Origin: Guyanagaster necrorhizus | Taxonomy: Eukaryota; Basidiomycota; Agaricomycetes; Agaricales; Physalacriaceae | NCBI RefSeq assembly: GCF_019112545.1 | Contig: NW_025064880.1 | Span: forward strand, 1,809,477 to 1,873,476 | DNA: 64,000 nt | Direction: 5' to 3' | Shown here: positions 35,287 to 45,230 of the stretch, in pieces | How positions within the stretch are numbered: the stretch's first letter is position 1 | How the letters are laid out: each line of letters begins with the position of its first letter | Notes under the pieces: model-generated | What the model saw: the letters and a program-made list of their open reading frames with translations, nothing else | Told to the model about the DNA's origin: nothing | The model's database searches: none | Made by a program: the position numbers and the translations under genes

Positions 35287-36845
35287 AGAACTAACAAGAG
35301 GATACTGGTGGTAGCTGGTCAAAGAGGAGGAAAAATATGAAGGGACCGTTGAAAAGAATTTGCAAAGTGGTCCTGGTGGAAGGGAGGGAAGAACGGATGG
35401 CGCGGACACATACTCCTCCGCAGAGCTCGGCCGAGCAGGACCGAAAAACCGGCGAAATCTGATTGGCTCTTGGGCCTCGGCCAAGGACGGCCCATGCGGC
35501 ATTCCTTCAACCGTGTGGTCAACTGCTCATGTGGCTTGCTGTAGTAGATGGCTAACTCGGATGGATCATGTGTAGCAGCCAGAGAGCTAGTTGGACGGGC
35601 GACAATTAAATAAATGGCAGCCTAGGACAATCACCATTAGGGATCAAGGATTCAGATGCCGGTTGATCTCGGATACTACAGCTGGAATTTGCCTTGCATC
35701 CTTCCCCCTCGCTACACTACGTATGCACGTTCTTGGGAACGTGCATACTCGCTTCGAGCACCCAGTCGGAGTCTTGAATGCGGGGAAATTACAGAGATTT
35801 GACGAGATATCTCTATCAAGTTCTCCCGCGAGTCAATAGCATCCTGATCCATATATATATTCCCTACTTACTCCTAATGACATGCAAAAAAAAATACCGG
35901 ATGTAAATACTGGTCTCAGCGTAAAAGCTCCTCAAGATTTGGGGTGTACAACTCAGACCCCGACACACGCAATACTTGGTATGGTTCTACCCAGGTCTTC
36001 CAATTGAACCCTCGGGGGACTGACTTCATCATGACGCATTCTTCATTTCAGACGTCCGCAGCAAGTCCTCCCTTCCATGTTATCGCAATACTACGAAGAT
36101 ACCATATCCGGCAGAATGGCGAGATAGAGTTGAATTCATGTCTGATAATCCATAAGGCGATGGCGTGACACTGATTGTGGCCTCGAGATGTCCCTGCATA
36201 CCTCAGCCTCAGGGACAAGCGCCCAAGAACCTGAGACCACGTCTTGGTCATTTCATGTCAACAGGACTCAGGTATGAATCAATATAGCTGCCGAAACCTG
36301 TTCCAAGTTAAAGGCCACGCTCAGTCATGCATTCTCAATAAGTGGAAAATTTAACACGTATGCCAGACGGAAGCTTTAATACATGGGATCGCACCGTACT
36401 GTATTAACAACGCTTCCCTCACACACCGTTCTGGGCGGAACCACGTCGCTCGCATTTGAAGATTGCACGCTGTCTGTTATTCTGGTTCCCTCTTGCTCAG
36501 ATGCATCGGACTTGGGAGATAGGATCAATCTGAAATTTTCCGATGAGCTTCAGTCACACCCTTAGGCTGATGAGCGTTATCAGATTCGAGCCCTCTAACA
36601 CTTTTACGGATCAGTAATAATGGGAGGCTGGCCTACGTGCTGATTCCGATCTAGAACTGGCTATTGCATACACGAGGCATCCACAAGAGCCAATAACTAA
36701 CAACCTGAAGCTGATATGGAGAGATGCAATCGGGCAGCCCTCCATTAATCTCGTCTCTAGTTTCCAGTTGATCTGCGAAGTACTGCAGAGGACCGTACTG
36801 TACCGAGTGGAACGCCGAAAGACTGGGATGACGCGTGATAGGAGC
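35287..36845. other. Intergenic region upstream of glutamate synthase
   Basis: About 1.56 kb. The first 220 bp (to 35502) stay in frame with the glutamate synthase start. They are probably leader, although an N-terminal extension cannot be excluded. A perfect 12-bp hairpin lies at 35721-35748. No gene is supported in the rest. Confidence 0.5.
35721..35748. repeat. Perfect 12-bp inverted repeat with 4-nt loop
   Basis: GTATGCACGTTC, then TTGG, then GAACGTGCATAC form a perfect stem-loop. There is no T-tract and the distance to flanking genes is large (435 bp from the glutamate synthase start, over 1 kb from lst8). It is either a palindromic binding site or a structured RNA/DNA element. Function unknown. 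Confidence 0.75.
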
Positions 36846-38368
36846 TTAGCCGGCGCCATCGTGAAGCGCGCAACAAACAGCCGCTATGTCCAGAGAAGAC
36901 GTCAACTGCCGGCCAAACCGCTCCTGATTGGCAACCTACCCTTGTGGTGGCCGTTGTACTGCCTTACGGTCTCTCCTGATGCCATCTCCCAAAGCCTCGC
37001 GGAGTGGTCGGAGGAAGCTCCGAGAAGTAATTTTGAGTCACACCCAAAACAACGAAATAGAATTAGCTTAACGTACCTGTGACAAGATAGGCCGAATCTG
37101 CGCTGAAAGCACAATCCCAGACCCACCGCTGATGTCCAGTGAGGATCTTCTCCTGCCTGAACTCAAGGTTGTGAGAGATAGACCATATTTTCACAGTGGT
37201 ATCGGCGGAACAGGTCGCTAGGCATCTAGTACGGCACTTTCATGAATGTTCCACATCAAAACGAGGGGGATGATACTTACTTCGTATCGGGACTGAGAAG
37301 ACAACGCGTTAGATATTTGTTGTGAGCATGGAAGGTTGTCACTGCTTGAAAGCGTGGGAGGCCAGAAGCCTCGTCATTTAACTTCCACACGTAGCATTGA
37401 CCCTTGCAACGGCAGGATGAGAAGTTTGTAGAATTACTGTTTATACAGACTCACTTTATTGTTACCGGCGATTAAACACGAACCATCGGAAGCCAGAGTC
37501 ACCGATCGCATAGGTATATCACCTGCTGGAGTCTGCAAAGAGGTAGTTGAATAAACATGAACGGCGCGAGCAACCTACAAGTTCATGAGAGCATATATTC
37601 TCGGACAAATCCCATTGTTTGATGCTTCCCGCCTGGTCGCACGATATCAATTCACCTTGGTTCGGATGAACGCAAACATCATTGACTGGGAAAACGGAGG
37701 AGAAATCATTACGAGGGACCGCAGAACCAAAGGGAGAAAGGGCCTTACCAGGAGCGGTATTATCGTATGTTCTATGTAAATGTGGATTTCTGAGAGAATA
37801 GGAATTGGATCAAAAGCAGCGAGGAAAATAAGGGTTCAATATCGTACCGAAGATCCCATATTTTGACAGTACCGTCTTCGCTTCCGGTCACCAGCCACTT
37901 TCCCTCGCTGTGAAATTGAATGGACGTCACATTCTTGGTGTGTCCATCAAAAGTTACGAGCTGACTATAATGAGTCGAAAATACATGGTAGACCATGTAT
38001 GAGATAATTACAGGCTCGTTGGTCGCGTTGGATATTTCATAAACGGTGACCTTCTTATGTATCGCGGCCGCGAGAAGTCGCTTGCTGAAGGGTCCATATA
38101 AGTGGGTCAAAAACAAGGGAGCTGAGCGATGGCTTACTCTGGGGATATCGCGAGGCGGTTTACTTGCTAATGACAAGGTATGAGCACTGCAATAACACGT
38201 ATCGAAAAACGCACGGACACCGGATTCCCCAGTTCGAGCAATGGTTCGAGAGCATATTCCACTCCAAGCTTCCCAGAAACGAATTTCGTGGTCGTATGAC
38301 CCTGTAACCAGAATGACAGACATGTCACTAGCAGCGGCTGCCTTGGACGTTGAAGATGGAGCCGGCAT
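36846..38368 (-). CDS. TOR complex subunit Lst8 (seven-bladed WD40 protein)
   Basis: Lst8/GbetaL binds the TOR kinase domain and is shared by TORC1 and TORC2. Several exons spell a chain of about 315-320 aa. Blade 1 reads [21 protein letters not shown]. Then come [18 protein letters not shown] and [32 protein letters not shown] with [69 protein letters not shown] with [13 protein letters not shown], and the last blade [15 protein letters not shown] with [13 protein letters not shown]. The end [15 protein letters not shown] is produced by a short last exon after a 50-60 nt intron. The start [20 protein letters not shown] is the first ATG, slightly longer than some orthologues; the in-frame Met before SVIL is an alternative. 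This is one of the most conserved proteins in the window. Confidence 0.93.
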
Positions 38369-39075
38369 TATTGTAACGAGGTGAAAGTACGAGGCTACGA
38401 GCAATGGCCTCTCATGCAAATAGGAACAAATATTTGCTATTTTTGTCACCGGAAAAAATGTCCAATTTACATCCGAGGCTCTCTTCGCCAATCTGGATGC
38501 TATTTTTTTTGACTGGGAGTTCCCATCCTAGTATATGGTTCACCAACCAGCCGAGACTTTACTCTTTCGTACTTTTTCTCTGGACTCTGTCACTTCTCTG
38601 GAAAACCGGTAGTAGTACTGCACCTTTGGGGCCACTGATCTCCCCCATATACATAATGAAGTCGTGAGATGGTGCCGCTCTCCTGCATTTTACGATATTA
38701 CGTTTAAGCCCTGGACAACAAGTTGTACCTCCTTGGGACCTTGATCTTGATTGGGCCAGCCATCCGGTTGGTGCGTGATCGATTGCGTGGACCATAAACT
38801 TGGACCCACCGTCACAAAACCCCTCATAACCGACATGGCAGCGGCGTACGAAGATAACCTCCCGAGATTCACATACACTAGCTTCTCATATCTCAAATGA
38901 AATTCCATATTCATTCGTTAAGTTTTCGAGGGCCTTCTTCCCCCAATTCCTATTACCGATCTGGTCTGACTTCGATTCACAGCGCTTGCTAAGTACTCCC
39001 TGCGTATTATGCTGGTCTCAGATAAAAGGCAGTGGCATTCTCACTCTATTGTCTCCCAGTTCGACTATTTTGGCT
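38369..39075. other. Intergenic region between divergent lst8 and the 61-aa gene
   Basis: About 700 bp, promoter region for both genes. A TATA-like GATAAAAGGC sits at 39021-39030. No further coding signal. Confidence 0.5.
39021..39030 (+). promoter_or_regulatory. Candidate TATA box of the 61-aa gene
   Basis: GATAAAAGGC lies 46 nt upstream of the ATG at 39076, a good spacing for a core promoter with a short leader. Motif and position only. Confidence 0.4.
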
Positions 39076-39424
39076 ATGAACTCTATGCCAGTGCGTACAC
39101 ACTCTTCTGTGCACTCTTCTACCTAACTCGAAGCTATGCAGGTTGGTAGCCATGTTTTCTTCTGGGACACAAGAGGCCAAGTCATCAAAGGGGTCATCCA
39201 ATCCACAACCCGGACGGCCGAGGTATGTGGCATTTGTCTCCTCCCTCCACTTCTTTACGATGCGAGCGGTTTTTAAACACAGGGCTCGCTGATGGTGGTT
39301 ATTAACAGTGACGCAGGACGAACCATCACCCTGCCGTAAGTCCCATCACTCTATGATATGTTCAACTTGCTCATCCTTTTGGACTAGTGTGGCAGCTGTC
39401 ACTCTAGATCCCAACCCCAGCTAA
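39076..39424 (+). CDS. 61-aa protein, possible small SH3/Tudor-like beta-barrel, four exons
   Basis: Four tiny exons (39076-39090, 39142-39222, 39283-39335, 39388-39424) join in frame through three introns of 51-60 nt with good donors and acceptors, giving 61 aa. The sequence begins MNSMPVGSHVFFWDTRGQ, continues VIKGVIQSTTRTAEGSLMV and VINSDAGRTITLPVAAVTL, and ends DPNPS. The alternating pattern of five short beta-strands with a G-x-x-V-x-W start resembles SH3/Tudor-like folds such as those in hypervirulence-associated Tudor proteins, but this is only a fold-level impression. No signal peptide, no cysteines. The gene is too small for standard ORF finders because no exon exceeds 81 nt. Gene reality is well supported by the consistent splicing; function is unknown. 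Confidence 0.7.
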
Positions 39425-40865
39425 ACGATTCGTTAGAATGACTTCGCCTTTCGCGTCTCTGCATTATGTCTCTGGGACTTTGGCATGGATTTTTCTCTCA
39501 TGGGTTATAGCGGATTCCTCTCTCTTCAGGCACATACACATTGTACCATTACTTCGCGCACAAGTTCCTGTTACTTTCCACTCACACAGTAATTTATTTG
39601 CGCATGTGGCAAGCTCATCAGATTTACGCTACGTAGATTAGAGATCCTCAAGTAATATTATTATAAAGACTTTCTCCTCATGTCGTTGCGCGGATTTCTG
39701 ATCTGGAAGACCAGTGCCACCGCATTTTCCCACTCAGTAATAGCCTATCAAGATGAGCTCAAGACCATGCGGATGAAGTTCAGTAGTTATCCTAAGGCAG
39801 TTTGCAGTCGTCCTGAGCAACAGGAACCAATCAGCATCATAACATATTGAACGAGTAGTCGCACGATCATGACTTCTCGCTGTCGTGGACGTCAAATATC
39901 AACCCCAGGATTTTCGACAAATATACAATTATGTCGGACCAAATCCGCATTTAATCCCAGGAATAATTATGTACACTTGATCGGCTAGTCATTATTGGAT
40001 TAGTATGTCGTTTACCACAGGTGGCGGGAAAGGGTTCGTGGTTTACTGACCCTGACTGTTTGAATGTGCAAAAAGTTCAGCTCCTCGCGACTTCAAAAAT
40101 GTCCTTGAGAAATTTGACTTACTATACAGAACCCTCCCCATGGGGATGCGGCGGCATGGTCCGATAGCAGCATCAAGCGATTTGGGGTATTTGACGAAAG
40201 TAGGACGCACTGCAGCCAGTGCAAAGTGTGATTAGCCAGGGAGGAACTTCTGGACAAAACATTCCAAGGCAGAAAAGAAGCGGCACAGCGAATAACCGGA
40301 ATTCTTCACTTTGTCAAAAGTGTGAATTATAGAAGAGTGCCCTCCACAAAGAGTGAAAGATCCATCGGATGTTTGCAAATCTCGAGTAGATTTCAAATTT
40401 GCGACGCTCAGTTACTGAGGGAGTTACCAAGCCGCGGCAGGAAGTATCAGCTCCAGGGAGCTCCCTTTCACCAATATTACACAGGATCATCTTTCAAGTA
40501 ACGAGGAAGAAGAGATGGAAGGAAACGGTACCGCACAACTTGGATGTTAGCATCAACACTGACAAAATTGCGTATTCAAATTCGGCATTCTTGACTTGCC
40601 GGATGTGTGCCGAAGTTCTCCTCCTACGAGTTCCATTTGTAGGCACCAAGTTCTGACCTGTGGGATCTACAAGGACATAAAATTGACCTTGAATGGTCGG
40701 TATCCGTTCATGGTGAAGACCGATGCTGGCAAGGAGCAAACAGACGTTGCCTCCAACAGTTCGTGACCTCTTGCTCAATTTCATTTCGTTCATATCTAAT
40801 TTGTTCTTCTAGAGGAACCTCATGGAAATTTGCAAGCAGCTTTGGCCCGTACGGTTACGAGGGGT
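39425..40865. other. Intergenic region, possible gene remnant near 40494-40793
   Basis: About 1.4 kb. A minus-strand open stretch (40793-40494) contains protein-like text (FYVLVDPTGQ) flanked by splice-like sites, but no complete gene model could be built. It may be a decayed gene. Nothing else is seen. Confidence 0.4.
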
Positions 40866-42098
40866 ATGGCACTTTACTTTTCAAGACCTGTAAGACTATT
40901 TCGACCGTCGAAAGGTAGCGTAAATTTGCCCTTCTTCTAGAATACGTGGCAATTTCATTTCTCAGTCTCCGGATGGCAAATTTTAAGAGGATTGGCAGAG
41001 AAGGATGGCTCGTCTCTCAATCACCGATTTCTGTCGTCGCTGGTCAAGGACCAAGGAGTGAGTAACAAATAATTTAAATCCATGACGTTGAATGTATTTG
41101 ATCTATAATACTACCGTCCAGTTCCTGGTGATTCCTAAACACTTCATACCACCTATGATGGTAAATGCTGTCCTAGGTACCGTTCTCTGGACGACTTATG
41201 GGGAAGCTTCTGCGACCCTCGAACCGTACCTTGGATCTCATCCAATTGTGAATGCGGCGCTGTCGGGGGCAATTGCAGGGGGCGCTCAGGCTGTGGTCGC
41301 TGCGCCAGCGGAAAATGTTCGGCTACTTCTAGAAGGCGGAAGCGTCTATCATTCATGGTCGCATGCGTGGAAGGAAGTATTTCGGGGCACGCACTTGATT
41401 CCCTCAGCTTCCAGAGAAGAGATTCGTGAAGTTAGAAGTTGGATGAGAGACGTAGGTGACATGGCGGGGCGCGGATGGGACGGCTGGGGATGGGGCTGCG
41501 CTAAGGATATGTGCGGTACGTCGTCTTCTAACGTTTGTTATTTCACTGGCTCATCTTCGCAGGGTTCGCATTGTTTTTCTCGATTTTCGAAATCACGCGA
41601 CGTATTTCCGTTTCAGTAAAAGAAGCCGCACATAACCTAATCGCTTCAAAACTTGCGATAGAGTCGCTGAGCGAGAAACGGAAGGACAGACTTGCAAGGC
41701 ATTTTCCAAGGACTATGCACGGTGTCACGCTTGTTACAGGAGGGGTAAGCTGCCCGTTACTTTGAATCAAATTCAGGTTGATGATTTACTTTCAGGTTGT
41801 AGCTGGATTGGCTTATGAATTCGTTGGACGACCTTGGGATAATGCACGACACACCGTGCAACTGGATCTTTTTTCGTCTGGCCACGCCGGCGGGAAACAT
41901 TCGCCTTTCATAGTCCTCTTTGACAAATTTCGCGAAGAAGGTCTCGCCTACTTTTTCCGCAATCCGTACAGAGTGATAGACCACTCTCATTCGTTGAGTC
42001 CTTCCCAGCTTCGCCTGAATACCATGTTAAGGACTTTGGGTCGTGTCGGACCATGGGGCGTGGGCTTCTTAGTTTGGGAAACTTACAGTAGCTCATAG
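40866..42098 (+). CDS. Divergent mitochondrial carrier (SLC25-like) protein
   Basis: Five exons (40866-40889, 40941-41057, 41122-41515, 41563-41744, 41796-42098) join in frame to 339 aa. The mitochondrial carrier motif P-x-[DE]-x-x-[RK] appears as APAENVRL in one repeat and as GRPWDNARHTV in the last. They are preceded or followed by small-residue-rich helices such as NAALSGAIAGGAQAVVAAP and VTGGVVAGLAYEFVG. The third motif is not obvious and the N-terminal repeat is weak, so this is a divergent member rather than a textbook carrier. The transported solute cannot be guessed. The protein would lie in the inner mitochondrial membrane. Exon 1 encodes only eight residues, and its donor was chosen because the alternative breaks the frame. 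Confidence 0.75.
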
Positions 42099-43700
42099 TC
42101 ATTCTTCGGAGCCAAATATGTATGGTATCGTTTACTTGATCTCCAGGCATCCTCTTACTGATGACATACTACGCAGGCACGTATTTCATACTACAGGCAG
42201 AGCTTAGCTCCATACCTGCCGAATGCCGACCGTCATGGACTATCATGTGGTGGTGGTGGTGGTCCGAGTGTTTTGTTCAGATCCCCATCATCCGAAGACC
42301 TTTTATGAATGCAGCTGTTGTTTATGACCCTTACTGGCTTGGCATGGAATCAGAACGAATATGATAAAAGCAGCTCCCCCGTGGACAACGCCTTTCTGTT
42401 CTTTGTCACTCTGCTTGTCTGAGATCGGACGTCCGAAAACCGCGCTTCGTCTATTCATTTGCTGCCATCAGCCTCTTTCCTGTTCACAAAGGCAGACCGA
42501 TTCCCGACGAACCTTTTATGAACGTGTCTACGAAACATTAATGTTATATCTATGACACTGGCCAGCTCTGCATATCCGGACTCTCAGGCGACGTTCGGTT
42601 ATCGGCCACCATGAGGAATCAATCTTTCATTTCGCGAAACGAGACAAAGTCGGGTGGAACCCGAGAGGTCTTCCGATAACGCCTGAGAGCTTACTGTCGG
42701 GAGCGTTGGAAGAGGAATCTTTGAGCACTCGTTGCCAGACCGCGGTACTTTTTGCACAGGTTATCCGCGATGCAGGGTGTTGATACGCGTTGACATTCGC
42801 AAGTCGATCGCAATCAGTCTTGGGTGCGCCATCGCATTGGCACCCAAGGTCCTGAAACCTCGTTCGGTGGTAATCGCGGAGTTAACAAGATGTATTACTT
42901 GGGACGTAAAGCCATTTTATCCACTGAAAATACTTCTTTCATCTCAGTGAGAAATCTGGAGCTGTGCATGCCATGTCCGACGAGGATGTAGGAAAGCTCT
43001 CATCTAATGTGGTTCGGACCTTGTACACGTTGACCGACATCCATTACTCTTCGGTGACATTTCGGAATCCGGAATCCGGAATCCGAACCAAAGCTCATTT
43101 TGATCTTGTTATTGATATTTTGTGACACACCTTTCCTCTCAGGCTGCTGTGGCACGAACACTTGACTGCTCGCGCGAACGCCAGGCAAACCCGGTAGCTG
43201 TGGCACGGGCACAACTGATTTCGACTTCTCTTCTCATTTATTCTTGTCTGCACTTTGCAGTTGCGGGAAAGACCGAGCCGCGAAACTACTGACACGATCT
43301 CCAATACAACCTAATCGGCAGAACCTATTGAGCCCTAAAATGATCGTTTTTCTGCCACCATTATCACATTCACATTGCCTCAAGGCCTCAACCTCTCGGT
43401 GCATTTTTGGGGCTTCCGCATTTTTCTGCGATGACCCAATTTTCTATCCTAGTATTTTACTCTTGCTTGATGACTTTCTGCACACCTTCTCTCCACTTCA
43501 TCCTCGATTTTTCGTTTTAGTTTCAAGTTAAGGGCCAGCTGTACACATAGAACGCCTGGTTTGATGCTTACGTCATCGAAATTTCGAAATCAACATTTTC
43601 CCACTTTTACTTCGCTTACCGTGTCGCTTTCCACCCAACAACAGCCTGTCCACATTCCGGGTGCTAAGCCTACTTCTTCTGCTAATTTATTTGCTTCGAA
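42099..43700. other. Long intergenic region with small repeats
   Basis: About 1.6 kb between the carrier and CHORD genes. It contains a (GGT)n stretch near 42247-42263, an imperfect inverted repeat (42581-42605 with 42673-42689) and three copies of CGGAATC at 43063-43083. No gene could be supported. Confidence 0.5.
43063..43083. repeat. Three tandem copies of CGGAATC
   Basis: A 7-nt unit is repeated three times exactly, with a partial fourth copy (CGAACC). It lies about 620 bp upstream of the CHORD gene. It may be a microsatellite or clustered binding sites. Confidence 0.7.
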
Positions 43701-45132
43701 ATGCCTCGTTGCACAAGAAAAGGTTGCAATAAAGAGTTTACTCAAGATGGCAATGAAGCGTGCATATTCCATCCAGGTGCCCCAGTAAGTCAGTACTTCT
43801 TTTCTGCACCCAGTAGTCTAATGTAAAGTAGGTATTCCATGAAGGACTCAAGTCGTGGTCCTGCTGCTCTGATGTCAACAAACCGGTGCTAGAGTTCGAT
43901 GAATTCATGAAGATTCCTGTATGTATCCATGCCGCAGCTTCTGAAACGTAGACCAATCGGCATCTACTAGGGATGTATGAAAACTGAACGCCACACGAAC
44001 GATGCGCCAAAAGTTGAACCCTCAAAGGCGCCCACCAACCCCAACAATCTTACTGTATCTGTTTCCGAGGATGGCAAGGAAGTGTACACCTCGGACGCGG
44101 CACCTACTAATACCTCACCTCATTTGGAATCGAAGCCGCCAACTTCTCAAGCTCTTGCTTCCATGCAAACGCCTCTGCCAGTCATTGAGGAAGAGGATGA
44201 TCTCTCCATACCAGTCCCAGTCGGAACCAAGTGTTTAAGGAAAGGATGTGGCAAACTCTTCGTAAGCGATGAATTTAACAGACATGGCAATGGAGAGGGA
44301 ACCGTCTGCATATATCACCCCTCACCGGTTCGTACCCGCTAAGCTCGTGATGTGCGTATACCTGACTGACTTTTTTTTCGCGTCATAGCCGATATTTAGG
44401 GAAGGCAGCAAGGTATATTACTTACAGCCAGGCCAAGTGCTTCTGAGAATCGTCTCCCCAATTAGGGCTATCTCTGCTGCAAACGTCGCGTCCTCGAGTT
44501 TGAAGAGTTTCTCAAAATTGAGGGGTGCAAAACAGGTCGCCACCTTTTTGCCGTTAAAGCAGCCCCCGGACCAGTACGTTATATCCTTTTGGCAGCCAGC
44601 ATATATTGGATCTCCTGCTGCTTTGAACACAGACCCTAACGGAGTGTCGTATCGAGCATTATCAGACAGTAGACAAGGTGCATGTCTCCATCTACGCCAA
44701 GAAAGCCGATAAAGACAAGACCACCATAATCTTTGGAAGCGACAAAGTATATCTAGTAATCCTGTCCAGATCATTCTATACTAATCATACTTTTTCAGGT
44801 GATCCTTGACATCCTGTTCCAAGATACCAAGAGATTCACCCGTACCCTCGATCTCGTGGGTCCGATAAACGCTGACACATCGACGTTCCAAATCATGGGA
44901 ACCAAGGTCTGCCCTTCACTATTTGATGCTTCCTATACGCGATTAACTTTTCACTTTCTAGGTTGAGCTCCACCTCCAGAAGGAGGATGTGAGAAGTTGG
45001 CCAGTCCTAGAGAAAAGTGAACTAGTAAGAATCGGCAATTACGCCGTTACTTTCGGGGTTGGTGGTCGAACTGGAACTATTGGTGGCAAAGAAATCATTC
45101 TGGATGCATCGAATCAAGTGAGAACAGGGTGA
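43701..45132 (+). CDS. CHORD-CS domain protein (Rar1/Chp1-type HSP90 co-chaperone)
   Basis: The protein has two zinc-binding CHORD domains and a CS (p23-like) domain. CHORD1 is MPRCTRKGCNKEF, NEACIFHPGAPVFHEGLKSW, SCCSDVNK and LEFDEFMKIPGCMKTERH. CHORD2 is TKCLRKGCGKLFV, VCIYHPSPPIFREGSKGY, LCCKRRVLEFEEFLKIEGC and KTGRH. Each keeps its full Cys/His set. The CS domain runs from TLTECRIEHYQTVDKVHVSIYA through FTRTLDLVGPIN to ELHLQKEDVRSWPVLEK. Such proteins bind HSP90 and SGT1 and, in plants, stabilise immune receptors; in fungi they are general co-chaperones. Introns fall within the CHORD domains and the model was checked by continuity of the Cys/His pattern. It converges with mitochondrial IF2, with 98 bp between stops. 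Confidence 0.94.
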
Positions 45133-45230
45133 ACGGTGGGATGAGTTAGTTGTATTCGTAATAGATGTAGATCTATAATAAAACATTCTTCTAAGCTCGT
45201 GGATAATAACACAAGGTCCCTACCATAATA

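Noticed and set aside
35287..35502. 72-residue N-terminal extension of glutamate synthase
   Set aside because: The frame is open, but the propeptide-plus-Cys arrangement matches the start at 35286, and the extension is Pro/Ser-rich leader-like sequence.
40494..40793. Minus-strand open frame reading like a C2 or kinase-linker fragment
   Set aside because: No start, no complete domain and no set of introns gives a full gene. It is kept only as a possible remnant.
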